Shown: positions 15,422 through 24,267, counted from the stretch's first letter. The stretch: 64,000 bases of DNA from Oscillospiraceae bacterium (GCA_024684395.1 JAIKWY010000142.1:1-64000), one strand, 5' to 3'. Notes: generated by a model from the letters alone, not told the origin. Made by a program: numbers and translations.

Positions 15422-15901
15422 GTGGAGGATTTTGAGAAACTGTACCTGTCCCATTACCCGATCGTCTATGGCTACCTGCTCCGGCTCTGCGGGGATGCGC
15501 ACCTGGCGGAGGAGGTCACGCAGGAAGCATTCTTCCGGGCGATGCGCTCCCTGAAAAGCTACCGGGGGGAGTGCCGGTTTTCCGCATGGGTCTGCCAGAT
15601 CGCCAAGCATGAGCTCTTCCGGGAGATGAAGCGCCGCAAGCGCACGCTCCCGCCCGACAGCCTTGCCGCCTATGCCGACCCGGAGACCGATGTGGAGAGC
15701 CATACGGAGGATCAGGACACGGCGGAAAGGATCCGGGCGCAGATGGAAGTACTCGAAGAGCCGTATCAGAGCGTGTTCCGGATGCGTGTGCTGGAGGAAC
15801 TGCCGTTTGCGGAGATCGCCGCACGCTATGGAAAGTCTGAGAGCTGGGCAAGAGTGACCTACCACCGAGCCAAGCTACGCATACAGGAGGGATTGCGATG
15901 A
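15422..15901 (+). CDS. ECF-type RNA polymerase sigma factor
   Basis: The 159-residue protein has sigma region 2 (GDAHLAEEVTQEAFFRAMRSL, FSAWVCQIAKHELF) and region 4 (LPFAEIAARYGKSESWARVTYHRAK). The GTG start at 15422 is supported by AGAAGGAGGTGG upstream. The gene overlaps its partner by 4 bases, which is a zinc-finger membrane protein and so the likely anti-sigma factor. The regulon is unknown. Confidence 0.9.
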   Translation: MEDFEKLYLSHYPIVYGYLLRLCGDAHLAEEVTQEAFFRAMRSLKSYRGECRFSAWVCQIAKHELFREMKRRKRTLPPDSLAAYADPETDVESHTEDQDTAERIRAQMEVLEEPYQSVFRMRVLEELPFAEIAARYGKSESWARVTYHRAKLRIQEGLR

Positions 15902-16755
15902 ATGAGAACAAAAACCAGCCCTGCGAGCTCATCCGGGATCTGATGCCGCTCTGTCATGACGGCGTTGCCAGCGATGCCAGCCGCCAGGCGGTGGAAACAC
16001 ATGTGCAGGAGTGCGGGGACTGCAAGGCATACTGGGAGAAGCTCTGCGGCGGCGATCAGGTGGCAGACTACATGTTCGATGCCGAGCTGTCCCGGCAGGC
16101 GGCGGCATCCTATGCACAGGTCAAGAAAAAGACCAGCCGCCGGAATACGATCCTCATCGCCGTATCGGTCATTGCCGGCATTCTGCTGGCGACCTTCGGA
16201 CCGCTGCTGCTCTCCCTTTTCATGATGTTCACGATGGTCGGCAGCGCTAAGATCGAGGTGCATGACAATATCGCCGAGTACGAGCTGTACCGCTCCGGCG
16301 AACAGGCGGATAAGCAATTCCGGGACAAGTGGGGCATGGACGAGAGCATTTTCCCGGAGAAGATCACCCCGGAGATGGATGTGCAGGACTACAAGATGGT
16401 CTACTATGACCCGTGGGATGCAAATTACCTCGGCTATTTGGTCGTGAAGTATGACGAAGCCGCCTACGAAGCCGAATGCGCCCGCCTGCAAGCCTATCCC
16501 TCGACGGATTACATCGGCTATTACAGCGTGACAGGCGAGACGGACTACGAGCTGCTTGCCGTCAATGCAGATGCCTATTCCGGCTTTGTCTACGCCATGA
16601 CGGACGGCGCCGGCACGATCATCTACGCCGAGCAGATCTTCTGCAATTATATCATGGACATCCCGTATCATGACTATATCCCGGAGGAATATCTGCTCGA
16701 CGGCTTTGATGCATCGGACGAGAATCCCTACTGGAAAGCCCATCAGAACCAATAG
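15898..16755 (+). CDS. Zinc-finger (zf-HC2) membrane anti-sigma factor
   Basis: The 285-residue protein has an N-terminal HCC zinc-binding segment (LCHDG, ETHVQECGDCKAYWE), one membrane span at about residues 82-107 (ILIAVSVIAGILLATFGPLL), and an extracellular C-terminal domain of about 175 residues rich in Tyr and acidic residues. The zf-HC2 domain binds ECF sigma factors in known pairs. The overlap with the sigma gene supports the pairing. The signal sensed by the outer domain is unknown. Confidence 0.85.
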   Translation: MNENKNQPCELIRDLMPLCHDGVASDASRQAVETHVQECGDCKAYWEKLCGGDQVADYMFDAELSRQAAASYAQVKKKTSRRNTILIAVSVIAGILLATFGPLLLSLFMMFTMVGSAKIEVHDNIAEYELYRSGEQADKQFRDKWGMDESIFPEKITPEMDVQDYKMVYYDPWDANYLGYLVVKYDEAAYEAECARLQAYPSTDYIGYYSVTGETDYELLAVNADAYSGFVYAMTDGAGTIIYAEQIFCNYIMDIPYHDYIPEEYLLDGFDASDENPYWKAHQNQ

Positions 16756-16762
16756 AAAAAAC

Positions 16763-16794
16763 AGAACACCCCACCGGGGAAGGTGGGGTGTTCT
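16763..16794 (+). terminator. Strong terminator after the ECF module
   Basis: AGAACACCCCACC and GGTGGGGTGTTCT form a perfect 13-bp stem. A second hairpin (CGCCAAAG with CTTTGGCG, about 16826-16850) follows, and after it an AT-rich stretch with TATAAT at 16957-16962, written GCATATAATA. The latter resembles a forespore sigma -10 and may serve spoVAD, at low confidence. Confidence 0.75.
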
Positions 16795-17039
16795 GCCATG
16801 ATATAGGGATTATATAGGGGATGCCGCCAAAGATTGGGGATCCTTTGGCGTAATTCTATTATAGCCGATAAATGTGAGCGTTTTATGAAAATAATCTGAA
16901 AAGTTTTTGATAGACGAAGAATGGATACAAAAATTCAGTTATTGGCAATCTCTGCATATAATAGTTTAGCTATCATGGGGGTATATCCCTGCGAATGACG
17001 GGCATACTACCCCTGAAACCACATTCCGGAGGTATGCCT

Positions 17040-18044
17040 ATGACAAACAGAATCCGCCGCAGTATCCGGCTGGCACATCATCCCTGTGTCTACAGCTTTG
17101 CCGCAGTGGTCGGCAGCAAGGAGGCAGAGGGACCGATGGGGAAGCATTTCACCCATGTCGAACAGGATCCCATGCTCGGACAGAAGACCTGGGAGCAGGC
17201 GGAGACCCGGCTGCAAAAGCTCGCCTTGCAGGATGCACTGCAAAACGGCTGTTTGCAGCAGGAGGAGCTGGACTGCATCATTGCCGGCGACCTTGTGAAC
17301 CAGTGTACGGCATCGACCTTTGCGGCAAGGAGCACAGCCGTGCCGTTTCTGGGCGTGTACGGCGCCTGCTCCACGATGGCAGAGGCGCTGCTGCTTGCCG
17401 GGATGCTCACGGACGGCGGCTATGCGAGGTTTGCCGCAGCCGTCACATCCTCGCACTTTTCCACGGCGGAGCGGCAGTTCCGCTTTCCCTTATCCTACGG
17501 CGGCCAGCGCACACCGACCTCCCAGTGGACATGCACGGCAGCGGGTGCCGCTGTGGTGTCCGCCGAGGGAAATGCCCCAAGGCTCGTGGGAGGCTGCATC
17601 GGGCGGATCGTTGACCTCGGCATCACGGATGCCACGAACATGGGCGCAGCGATGGCACCGGCCGCGGCCGACACGATCATCCGCTATCTGCGGGACACCC
17701 ATACCCGTCCGGAGGACTACGATGCCATCGTGACGGGCGACCTCGGGAATATCGGATCGGCGCTGCTGTATGAGCTGTTCGAGAAGCAGGGCATCCGCTT
17801 GCAGGGTGTCCACCGGGACTGCGGCGCGATGATGTTCGATGAAAAAACGCAGGATACCCATGCGGGCGGCTCCGGCTGCGGCTGCTCGGCAAGCATCCTG
17901 ACGAGCTATTTCCTCCCGCAGCTCCGGGACGGACGTCTGCACCGGATCCTGTTCGCCGCCACGGGAGCGCTCCTCTCGGCGATGTCCTCCCAGCAGGGCG
18001 AAAGCATCCCGGGCATCTGCCATCTGGTCGAAATCACAGCGTGA
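17040..18044 (+). CDS. spoVAD: Stage V sporulation protein AD
   Basis: The 334-residue protein has a thiolase-like fold: GVYGACSTMAEALLLAG (the Cys region), VTSSHFSTAERQFRFPLSYGGQRTP-type core, GDLGNIGSALLYELF, and HAGGSGCGCSAS near the end, all typical of SpoVAD. It is part of the SpoVA complex that moves dipicolinate into the forespore. ATG 17040 is 7 bases after CCGGAGG; ATG 17034 is too close to it. spoVAC, which usually precedes it, is absent; spoVAE follows by 15 bases. Confidence 0.92.
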   Translation: MTNRIRRSIRLAHHPCVYSFAAVVGSKEAEGPMGKHFTHVEQDPMLGQKTWEQAETRLQKLALQDALQNGCLQQEELDCIIAGDLVNQCTASTFAARSTAVPFLGVYGACSTMAEALLLAGMLTDGGYARFAAAVTSSHFSTAERQFRFPLSYGGQRTPTSQWTCTAAGAAVVSAEGNAPRLVGGCIGRIVDLGITDATNMGAAMAPAAADTIIRYLRDTHTRPEDYDAIVTGDLGNIGSALLYELFEKQGIRLQGVHRDCGAMMFDEKTQDTHAGGSGCGCSASILTSYFLPQLRDGRLHRILFAATGALLSAMSSQQGESIPGICHLVEITA

Positions 18045-18059
18045 TGAAAGGAGAACACC

Positions 18060-18422
18060 ATGCTTCTGAGCTTGTTCAAGGCATTTCTGGTCGGCGGTCT
18101 GATCTGTGCCGCCGGACAGATCCTCATTGACTACACAAAACTGACCCCCGCCCGCATCCTGACAGCATTCGTGGTGAGCGGCGTGGTGCTGTCGGCGCTC
18201 GGATTGTATCAGCCGCTGGCAGATTTTGCAGGCGCCGGTGCGACCGTGCCGCTGACGGGCTTCGGGCATCTCCTGGCGCAGGGCGTGCGGGAGGCTGTGC
18301 AGGAGGACGGCATGATCGGCATCCTCACCGGCGGCATGACAGCGGCCTCCGGCGGCATGACGGCAGCGCTTGCTGCGGGACTGATCGCAGCGGTATGCTT
18401 CCGGAAACGGGCAAAGGCGTAG
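18060..18422 (+). CDS. spoVAE: Stage V sporulation protein AE
   Basis: The 120-residue membrane protein has three to four spans (LFKAFLVGGLICAAGQILID, ILTAFVVSGVVLSALGLY, GGMTAALAAGLIAAVCF) and the conserved GAGATVPLTGFGHLLAQGV segment of SpoVAE (SpoVAEb). It works with SpoVAD in dipicolinate uptake into the spore. GAAAGGAG precedes the start. Confidence 0.92.
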   Translation: MLLSLFKAFLVGGLICAAGQILIDYTKLTPARILTAFVVSGVVLSALGLYQPLADFAGAGATVPLTGFGHLLAQGVREAVQEDGMIGILTGGMTAASGGMTAALAAGLIAAVCFRKRAKA

Positions 18423-18440
18423 GGAATGCAGAGGAGATAA

Positions 18441-18470
18441 GGGGCAGCTTCACAGAAAGCTGCCCCTTTT
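18441..18470 (+). terminator. Terminator after spoVAE
   Basis: GGGGCAGCTT and AAGCTGCCCC form a 10-bp stem followed by TTTT. Confidence 0.88.
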
Positions 18471-18560
18471 CCGGCAAAGTTCATGGATTGTTCACATTTT
18501 TCACCTTCAAATATGCTATAATGGATTTATGTTTTTAAATGAGCATAGATTGTTAGCCTG

Positions 18561-18652
18561 AAAAAGATGCGGGTGCAGGGCGGTCACTGCCTTGCCGAGG
18601 GAGGTTTAGGAGGGGCGAGCAGCCCCTCCTAAGTCGGCGTGAGCCGACTGCA
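18561..18652. repeat. Dispersed repeat C, copy 2
   Basis: Shares AAAAAGATGC, GCCGAGGGAGGTTTAGGAGG and the GGCGAG-AGCCCCTCCT hairpin with 9269-9363. It sits between a TATAAT (18517-18522) and the PLP enzyme gene, thus probably in its 5' leader. Confidence 0.8.
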
Positions 18653-18715
18653 AGAAAGCTCATTTACAGTAATTGGAAAAACGCTCCTGCGAGCGTCCGG
18701 AAAGGAAAGAAAACC

Positions 18716-19912
18716 ATGAGCAAAAATTACGATGAAATGAGCTTTACGACCCGTGCCATCCATGTCGGCAACGAGGCAGACACCGCCACCGGCGCCATTG
18801 AGCCGGCGATCTACATGGCGAACAGCTACCTGCTGCCCTACGATGCTTCCCAGATGAACTGGTCTGCCAGCGAGGCAAATATCTACACCCGCAACGGCGG
18901 CGTGAACCAGGGGATGCTTGAACGCAAGATCGCCAACCTTCACGGCGGCGAGGACTGCGTGGTACTGGCAAGCGGCGTGGCAGCGCTCTCCGCACTGTTC
19001 TTCACCAAGCTGAAAAAGGGCGACCATGTGATCTTCTCGACCGTTACCTATGTGGCGACCTACCGCATCTTCAATGAGCTGTGGACGGAGAAGTGGGGCA
19101 TCGAGACCACCATCGTGGACTGCACCGATGTGGAGAACATCCGCAAGGCGATCCGCCCGAACACCCGCCTGATCCATTTCGAGACCCCCGGCAACCCGAC
19201 CCTCTGCATCTGCGATATCGAGGCGATCGTGCAGCTGGCGCATGAGTGCGGCATCGAGGTCTCCGTGGACAATACCTTCTCCTCGCCCTACAACACCCGC
19301 CCGCTCGAATACGGCGTAGATTACGTGGTCGAGAGCCTGACCAAGTACATCAACGGTCACGGCGACACGATGGGCGGTGCCATCATCGCATCCCACGACT
19401 TCCTCGAAAAAGTCCGCTACCAGGCACAGGTCAATATCGGCGGCTGCATCAGCCCGTTTGCGGCATGGCTCATCCAGCGTGGCTGCTCGACCTTCCCGCT
19501 CCGGATGCAGGTACACAACGACAATGCCCTTGCCGTGGCAGAGTGGCTCGAACGTCAGCCCTGTGTCAGCTTCGTGGCATATCCCGGTCTGAAGAACCAC
19601 AAGGGGCATGAGCTTGCCAGGAAGCAGATGAAGAACGGCTTCGGCGGCGTGTTGAGCTTCGGTCTGAAGGGTGAGCACGACCTCTATAACCGTGTCGTAA
19701 CGCATCTGAATGTGTTCACATCCGCCGTTTCCCTCGGCAATGCGGCAAGCCTGATCGTGTTCCTCGGCGAGGATGACGAGCGCATGTACCTCTATCCGGA
19801 GGAGTTCCACAACGGCTTCTACCGTGTGGCGATCGGCATCGAGGACAAGAACGACCTCATCCACGACCTCAAGCAGGCGTTTGAGGCAGAGGGTCTGGAG
19901 ACCGTGGATTAA
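18716..19912 (+). CDS. Trans-sulfuration PLP enzyme (cystathionine gamma-synthase / methionine gamma-lyase family)
   Basis: The 398-residue protein is of the Cys/Met metabolism PLP family: SGVAALSALFF, YVATYRIFNEL, FETPGNPTLCICDI, VDNTFSSPYNTRPLEYG, and the Schiff-base lysine in ESLTKYINGHGDTMGG. It could make or break cystathionine, or cleave methionine/homocysteine. The family cannot be resolved to one reaction by motif alone, and no methionine genes adjoin it. The leader of about 190 bases contains repeat C. RBS: GGAAAGGAAAG. Confidence 0.9.
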   Translation: MSKNYDEMSFTTRAIHVGNEADTATGAIEPAIYMANSYLLPYDASQMNWSASEANIYTRNGGVNQGMLERKIANLHGGEDCVVLASGVAALSALFFTKLKKGDHVIFSTVTYVATYRIFNELWTEKWGIETTIVDCTDVENIRKAIRPNTRLIHFETPGNPTLCICDIEAIVQLAHECGIEVSVDNTFSSPYNTRPLEYGVDYVVESLTKYINGHGDTMGGAIIASHDFLEKVRYQAQVNIGGCISPFAAWLIQRGCSTFPLRMQVHNDNALAVAEWLERQPCVSFVAYPGLKNHKGHELARKQMKNGFGGVLSFGLKGEHDLYNRVVTHLNVFTSAVSLGNAASLIVFLGEDDERMYLYPEEFHNGFYRVAIGIEDKNDLIHDLKQAFEAEGLETVD

Positions 19913-19924
19913 GTTAAGCTATTC

Positions 19925-19960
19925 AAAAGCCGGTGCTTTTCAAAAAAGCGCCGGCTTTTT
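19925..19960 (+). terminator. Terminator after the PLP enzyme gene
   Basis: AAAAGCCGGTGCT and AGCGCCGGCTTTT pair (one G-T), followed by T-run. Confidence 0.88.
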
Positions 19961-20036
19961 CTATTACCATGCAACACTTCGCCACCTTCCCCCGTATGTA
20001 TAGACAGAAGCAGATCTGCTGAAAGGAGGGGTCAAC

Positions 20037-20585
20037 ATGCAGGAGGATGAGATACGCCGATTACTGACAGATGCGCCGGAGGCGGGATGCCGTGCGCTGT
20101 TCGAGACTTACTGGGCATATGCCTATGCGGTCGTTTTCCGGACGCTGCGGAGCGCCTGCGGCAAGGAGGAGATCGAGGAATGCACTGCCGATGTCCTGAG
20201 CGATGTGATGCTGCATTACGATCCCGCCCGTTCCGGCTCGCTGAAAGCCTACATCGGCACCACCGCCCGCAGGCGTGCCATCGACCGTGGCAGAGCGCTG
20301 TCCCGGCGCAGTGCGGAGCTCTCGCTCGACAGCGAAACGGCGCCGGACATCCCCTCCCGGGAGGATGTCGCCGCTGCCGCCGAGCAGGCGGAGCTGTCCC
20401 GGGAGGTGCTCTCGGCAGTCAAAGCGCTCGGCGAACCGGACGCAAGCATCATCATCTATAAGTATTACTACGACATGAATGCCGCACAGATTGCCAAGAG
20501 CCTCGGGATGAACCCCATCACCGTCCGCAGCCGCTGTGCAAGGGCGATGAAACGGCTCCGTGCGGCGCTTTCTGAATATGAATAA
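20037..20585 (+). CDS. ECF-type RNA polymerase sigma factor
   Basis: The 182-residue protein has a divergent region 2 (EEIEECTADVLSDVMLHYDPA, SLKAYIGTTARRRAIDRGR) and a clear region 4 (NAAQIAKSLGMNPITVRSRCARAMKRL). RBS: GAAAGGAGGGGTC. It stands 12 bases before a membrane protein gene with the layout of an anti-sigma factor. Compared with the other ECF in this window, it lacks the usual zinc-finger partner. Confidence 0.87.
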   Translation: MQEDEIRRLLTDAPEAGCRALFETYWAYAYAVVFRTLRSACGKEEIEECTADVLSDVMLHYDPARSGSLKAYIGTTARRRAIDRGRALSRRSAELSLDSETAPDIPSREDVAAAAEQAELSREVLSAVKALGEPDASIIIYKYYYDMNAAQIAKSLGMNPITVRSRCARAMKRLRAALSEYE

Positions 20586-20597
20586 GGAGGGAGCATC

Positions 20598-22109
20598 ATG
20601 AAAAAGCGTGATATGATACGTTATCTGCGTCAGGCTGATGCAGAGGAGATCGCAAAGAACTGGCAGCTTCCGGATGCAGCGGCAGGGGAGCGGATCTATG
20701 AGAAATGCCGCCGCTCCGTGAAGGATCTTCCGGAAGCGGATACGGTACAGGGCGAGGTCATCACCGTGAAGCACGCCCCGGCATGGCGCTATGCAGCCGC
20801 GGCCGCCGCAGTCGTTCTGGTGGTCGGCGGGAGCGTGGGCGGCATCTCGCTCATGCAGCACATGCACAGCATGGAGCCGCTGCCGGTTGCCGAGGAGCAG
20901 AGCACGGCGACTGTCGGCTCGGAGCCGGATACTGTGGCGGCACCTGTGTATGTGGAGAGCATGGCGGAAGCGGCTGCTTCCGATGCGAAGGAGAAGCCGC
21001 GGAAGCCCTCCGAAGCGCTTGCCATCGTGGAACATACGACTGATGCGTCCGAGCCGGTCACACAGGCGGTAACGGATGCAAGCGGGAATGCCGCAAAGTC
21101 CACAACACCCGCAGTATCCACGAAGCCCGCCAAAGATTCTGACCCGACGGAAGCAGCAGACGACCATGCCGCCAGGATGGATCGTGCCTATGAGCTGCTA
21201 ATGCAGTTCGCCGCAGAGCATGAGCATATCGAGGTCTACAGGACGGCAAAGGAATACTTTGAAGCGAAAACGGGATTAGAACTTAAGGATCTGGATGATC
21301 GGGTGCTGGTGGTGTATCCGTGCAACTATGAAGATGCCTGTCTGCCTGCGATCAAGCAGTTTGTGGAGGAAAAGGGCATTGACGATGTGACATCGACCTA
21401 CTCCGGACCGAGAGAGTCAACGAGACAGACGGAGGGGCGCATCACCCTTGCCGAAGCCGAGCAGATCTGCCGGGAAAGCGCCAAAGCACAGGATGCCGCA
21501 GAATGCATCTGGGAACGCTATGAGGAAGATGAAAACTCCGGTCAGGGTGCAGTGTCCTGGCGCAGATTTTATGTAGACGATGCCAGAACCGCGTCGATCG
21601 TCACGTATTATGATAACGGCATGTGCATTTTCTATCAGGCGCCGGGCGAAAGTGACAGCCTGAACCCACAGGAGCACCGTATCCTGACGGCAGCCGGCGA
21701 TCAGCTCGGCTCTCTGCTGAACTGGCAGAGACTGGAGATGCAAAAGAGCGATTCTGTCCTCACCAACGACCAGAAGGCACAGCTCCGGGCATTGGAACAG
21801 GAAGAAAGCAGCCTCTGGTGCATTTCCTATATCCGGCGCAGACTGGAGATCATGGGTGCGATGTCGCCCGATGCGCCCCATCTTACACTGGAAGATGCGG
21901 AGTACCTTTGTGCGCATAACCAGACGCCGGAGCTGGCTGCCAGATGGATCCGGGAGCTGTATGTTCCCGACTATAACTGGGGCAGTGGCGTAGACGGCTA
22001 TGCCTACGTACTCAGCGACCACGAGACCATCAACATCGTGAACGGCAGCAGCATCTACTACGAAGACACCAGCACCGACCCCGTGACACGCAGGGATCTG
22101 TATGAATAA
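20598..22109 (+). CDS. Putative membrane anti-sigma / sensor protein
   Basis: The 503-residue protein has a roughly 60-residue basic cytosolic N terminus, a span at about residues 68-88 (RYAAAAAAVVLVVGGSVGG), a Ser/Thr/Ala/Pro-rich linker to about 195, and two extracellular domains of about 120 residues. Both include a LTLAEAEQIC or LTLEDAEYLC motif followed by a weakly similar helix, suggesting an internal duplication. Immediate downstream position to an ECF sigma gene and topology suggest an anti-sigma role; sequence family is not recognised. Confidence 0.7.
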   Translation: MKKRDMIRYLRQADAEEIAKNWQLPDAAAGERIYEKCRRSVKDLPEADTVQGEVITVKHAPAWRYAAAAAAVVLVVGGSVGGISLMQHMHSMEPLPVAEEQSTATVGSEPDTVAAPVYVESMAEAAASDAKEKPRKPSEALAIVEHTTDASEPVTQAVTDASGNAAKSTTPAVSTKPAKDSDPTEAADDHAARMDRAYELLMQFAAEHEHIEVYRTAKEYFEAKTGLELKDLDDRVLVVYPCNYEDACLPAIKQFVEEKGIDDVTSTYSGPRESTRQTEGRITLAEAEQICRESAKAQDAAECIWERYEEDENSGQGAVSWRRFYVDDARTASIVTYYDNGMCIFYQAPGESDSLNPQEHRILTAAGDQLGSLLNWQRLEMQKSDSVLTNDQKAQLRALEQEESSLWCISYIRRRLEIMGAMSPDAPHLTLEDAEYLCAHNQTPELAARWIRELYVPDYNWGSGVDGYAYVLSDHETINIVNGSSIYYEDTSTDPVTRRDLYE

Positions 22110-22136
22110 CCGAAAGCAAGGTTCATTTCCTCCTCT

Positions 22137-22172
22137 CCCCCTCTCTTGATTGAGAGGGGGAAATTTTTTTTT
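22137..22172 (+). terminator. Terminator after the second ECF module
   Basis: CCCCCTCTC-TTGATT-GAGAGGGGG with a following run of Ts. Confidence 0.92.
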
Positions 22173-22181
22173 CAAAACCCC

Positions 22182-22210
22182 TTGACAAGATATTACTTTT
22201 ATGATATAAT
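22182..22210 (+). promoter_or_regulatory. Consensus SigA promoter of the Nudix regulator gene
   Basis: TTGACA (22182-22187), 17 bases, TATAAT (22205-22210). The AT-only spacer and the stretch up to the start codon at 22245 could hold an autoregulatory operator. Confidence 0.9.
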
Positions 22211-22244
22211 CAAAATAGAAATAACAAAGAAGGACGTGATCCAC

Positions 22245-23054
22245 ATGCAGAACGAACACGAATTTCTACAGACCTACCGCCTGGACGACTACGAGCGCCC
22301 CTCCGTCACGGCGGATGTGGCGGCTTTCATGATCCGCCGCACCGCCGAGGAGAGCTACCGCAAGGAGCCGGAGAGCCGTCTGTCGCTCCTGCTGATCCGC
22401 CGGGGCGGGCATCCGTTCAAGGACTGCTGGGCGCTGCCGGGCGGCTTCCTGCAAAAGGGCGAGACCATCGAAAGCTGCGCCCTCCGGGAGATCCGGGAGG
22501 AGACGAACGTCACCCCCGCCGCCATCAAGCTCATCGGCATGTTCACCGAGCCGGAGCGTGACCCGAGAGGATGGATCATCTCAGCGGCGTTTGCCTCGAT
22601 CATCACCGAAGGCACGGTGCAGGGCGGTGACGATGCCGCCGAAGCGCAGTGGTTCGATGTCCGCTTTGAGCAGGACGAGGCGGGGCTGTATCACCTGACG
22701 CTGACCCACGGCGACACCACGCTCGATGCCGTTCTGGAGGAGCAGTCCACACGCCACGGCGCCGCAGGCTTTGCCATCCGGGAAAGCGGCTCACTGGCAT
22801 TCGACCACGCCGCCATCATCGCCGCCGCCCTCTCTGCACTCAGAAGGGAAGCGGGAAAGTTTGAAGCCATCTTCGACTTCCTCCCCGAGACCTTCACGCT
22901 CACGCAGTTGCAGCGCGTGCAGGAGACCATCCTGAACATCTCCGTCCTTCCCGCCAATTTCCGCCGGAAGGCTGCGGAATATGTCGAGGAGACCGAGGAA
23001 TACACCTCAGGCGCAGGTCATCGCCCAGCAAAGCTATTCCGCAAAAAAGCGTAA
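22245..23054 (+). CDS. NrtR-like Nudix transcriptional regulator
   Basis: The 269-residue protein has a Nudix domain with the box GGFLQKGETIESCALREIREET (shown here in part; Gly to Asn at the last Gly) and LLIRRGGHPFKDCWALPG upstream. The C-terminal winged helix carries FTLTQLQRVQETIL, NFRRK and a final GHRPAKLF, the pattern of NrtR-type regulators of NAD metabolism. In that family the Nudix domain senses ADP-ribose or a related compound. The start is ATG 22245 after AAGAAGGAC. It precedes an SPFH gene and a NAD-kinase-fold gene; regulation of those by this protein is inference. Confidence 0.87.
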   Translation: MQNEHEFLQTYRLDDYERPSVTADVAAFMIRRTAEESYRKEPESRLSLLLIRRGGHPFKDCWALPGGFLQKGETIESCALREIREETNVTPAAIKLIGMFTEPERDPRGWIISAAFASIITEGTVQGGDDAAEAQWFDVRFEQDEAGLYHLTLTHGDTTLDAVLEEQSTRHGAAGFAIRESGSLAFDHAAIIAAALSALRREAGKFEAIFDFLPETFTLTQLQRVQETILNISVLPANFRRKAAEYVEETEEYTSGAGHRPAKLFRKKA

Positions 23055-23085
23055 TATCGCCCTCAGATTTCTGCCTGTCTATTAT

Positions 23086-23190
23086 AAAGCGGGTTAAGGG
23101 GGCGCAGCCCCCTTAATTATCTCCCTCCCCCACGAAGTGGGGGAGGTGCCGCCGAATGGCGGCGGAGGGGGCGGGCGTTAAACGTCTATC
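23086..23190. repeat. Dispersed GC-rich repeat family A, copy
   Basis: AAAGCGGGTTAAGGGGGCGC then AGCCCCCTTA, a CCCCCAC-GAA-GTGGGGG hairpin and GCCGCCGAATGGCGGCGGAG. Copies or partial copies occur at 5270-5440 (inverted), 10966-11046, 29706-29797 and 31893-31985. It separates the Nudix and SPFH genes. Confidence 0.78.
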
Positions 23191-23235
23191 GTAAATAACA
23201 GTATCCGAAAATCCATATGAGAGAGGAGCATTTAT

Positions 23236-24267
23236 ATGTTTGTGAAATTCTTACCCAACCAGTACATCCTCCGTTACCGCAAGGGCAAGCTCGTTGCCGA
23301 GGGGCAGGGTCTTTCGTTCCTCTGCATGGAGCAGTTCAACTCCGCCTGCGCCGTACCGGTATCCAATACTGACGCCGACTTCATCTTCGAGGAGCAGACA
23401 CACGACTTCCAGAAAGTTTCCGTACAGGGACAGCTCACCTACCGCATCACCGACTATAAGCTGACCGCCTCCGCCATCGACTTCACCGTCAACCTCCGCA
23501 CACGGCAGTATATCAACGAGCCGATGCGGGCGCTCTCCAAGAGGATCGTCAACATCGCCGGCGTGCTTGTCAAGGGCGTTGTCGGTGAGATGGAGATGAC
23601 CGAAGCCGTCCAGTCCAGCCGTGCGCTCGCCGAGAAGGTGCTCTCCGGCTTGCAGAATGATGCCGAGCTGAAAGGCCTTGGCATCGCCGTAACGGGCTTC
23701 TCTGTCCTGCAAATTGCCGCTGCCCCGGAGACCGCCCGGGCGCTCGAAGCGTCCACCCGTGAGGAGATCCTCCGGCAGGCGGATGACGCCCTCTATGAGC
23801 GCCGCAATGCGTCAATCGAGCAGGAGCGCCGTGTCAAGGAGAATGAGCTGAATACCGAAATTTCCGTGGAGGAAAAGAAGAAGCAGATCCGTGAGACCGA
23901 GATCGCCACCAAGCGCATGGTGCTCGAGAAGGAGAACGAGATCGAGCGCATCCGCACCCTGAGCGAAGCAGAGCGTGAGCAGCTGAAACTCGATGCCGCC
24001 ATCGAGCTCGAACGCAAGCGCCGAGAGCTTGCCGACCTGCGGCTCGAAAATGCCCGCAAGGAAGCCGATGCCGAGGCATACCGCATCAGCGCTGTCATGG
24101 ATGCCTACAACAAACTCAGCCCCGAGGTGCTTGTGGCACTCGCAACACTCAACATGGAGCCCGAGACCCTCATCGCACAGGCGTTCGACAAGCTCGCTGT
24201 CAACAGCGAAAAGATCGGCACCCTCAACATCACTCCCGATCTGCTTGCAAGTCTCACCACACGGTGA
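23236..24267 (+). CDS. SPFH/Band 7 domain protein
   Basis: The 343-residue protein has an SPFH domain at about residues 1-185 (VQGQLTYRITDY, LRTRQYINEPMRALSKRIV, GLGIAVTGFSVLQIAAAPE) followed by a long charged coiled coil (about 190-285) and a short globular end. No N-terminal membrane span is visible, unlike stomatins and flotillins, so it may act as a soluble or peripherally bound oligomer. It lies 59 bases before a NAD-kinase-fold gene in the same direction. RBS: AGAGAGGAGCATTTAT. Confidence 0.87.
   Translation: MFVKFLPNQYILRYRKGKLVAEGQGLSFLCMEQFNSACAVPVSNTDADFIFEEQTHDFQKVSVQGQLTYRITDYKLTASAIDFTVNLRTRQYINEPMRALSKRIVNIAGVLVKGVVGEMEMTEAVQSSRALAEKVLSGLQNDAELKGLGIAVTGFSVLQIAAAPETARALEASTREEILRQADDALYERRNASIEQERRVKENELNTEISVEEKKKQIRETEIATKRMVLEKENEIERIRTLSEAEREQLKLDAAIELERKRRELADLRLENARKEADAEAYRISAVMDAYNKLSPEVLVALATLNMEPETLIAQAFDKLAVNSEKIGTLNITPDLLASLTTR

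Noticed and set aside
23086-23190. CRISPR-like repeat array among the GC-rich repeats
   Set aside because: The repeats are dispersed over tens of kilobases and not regularly spaced; no cas genes are present.
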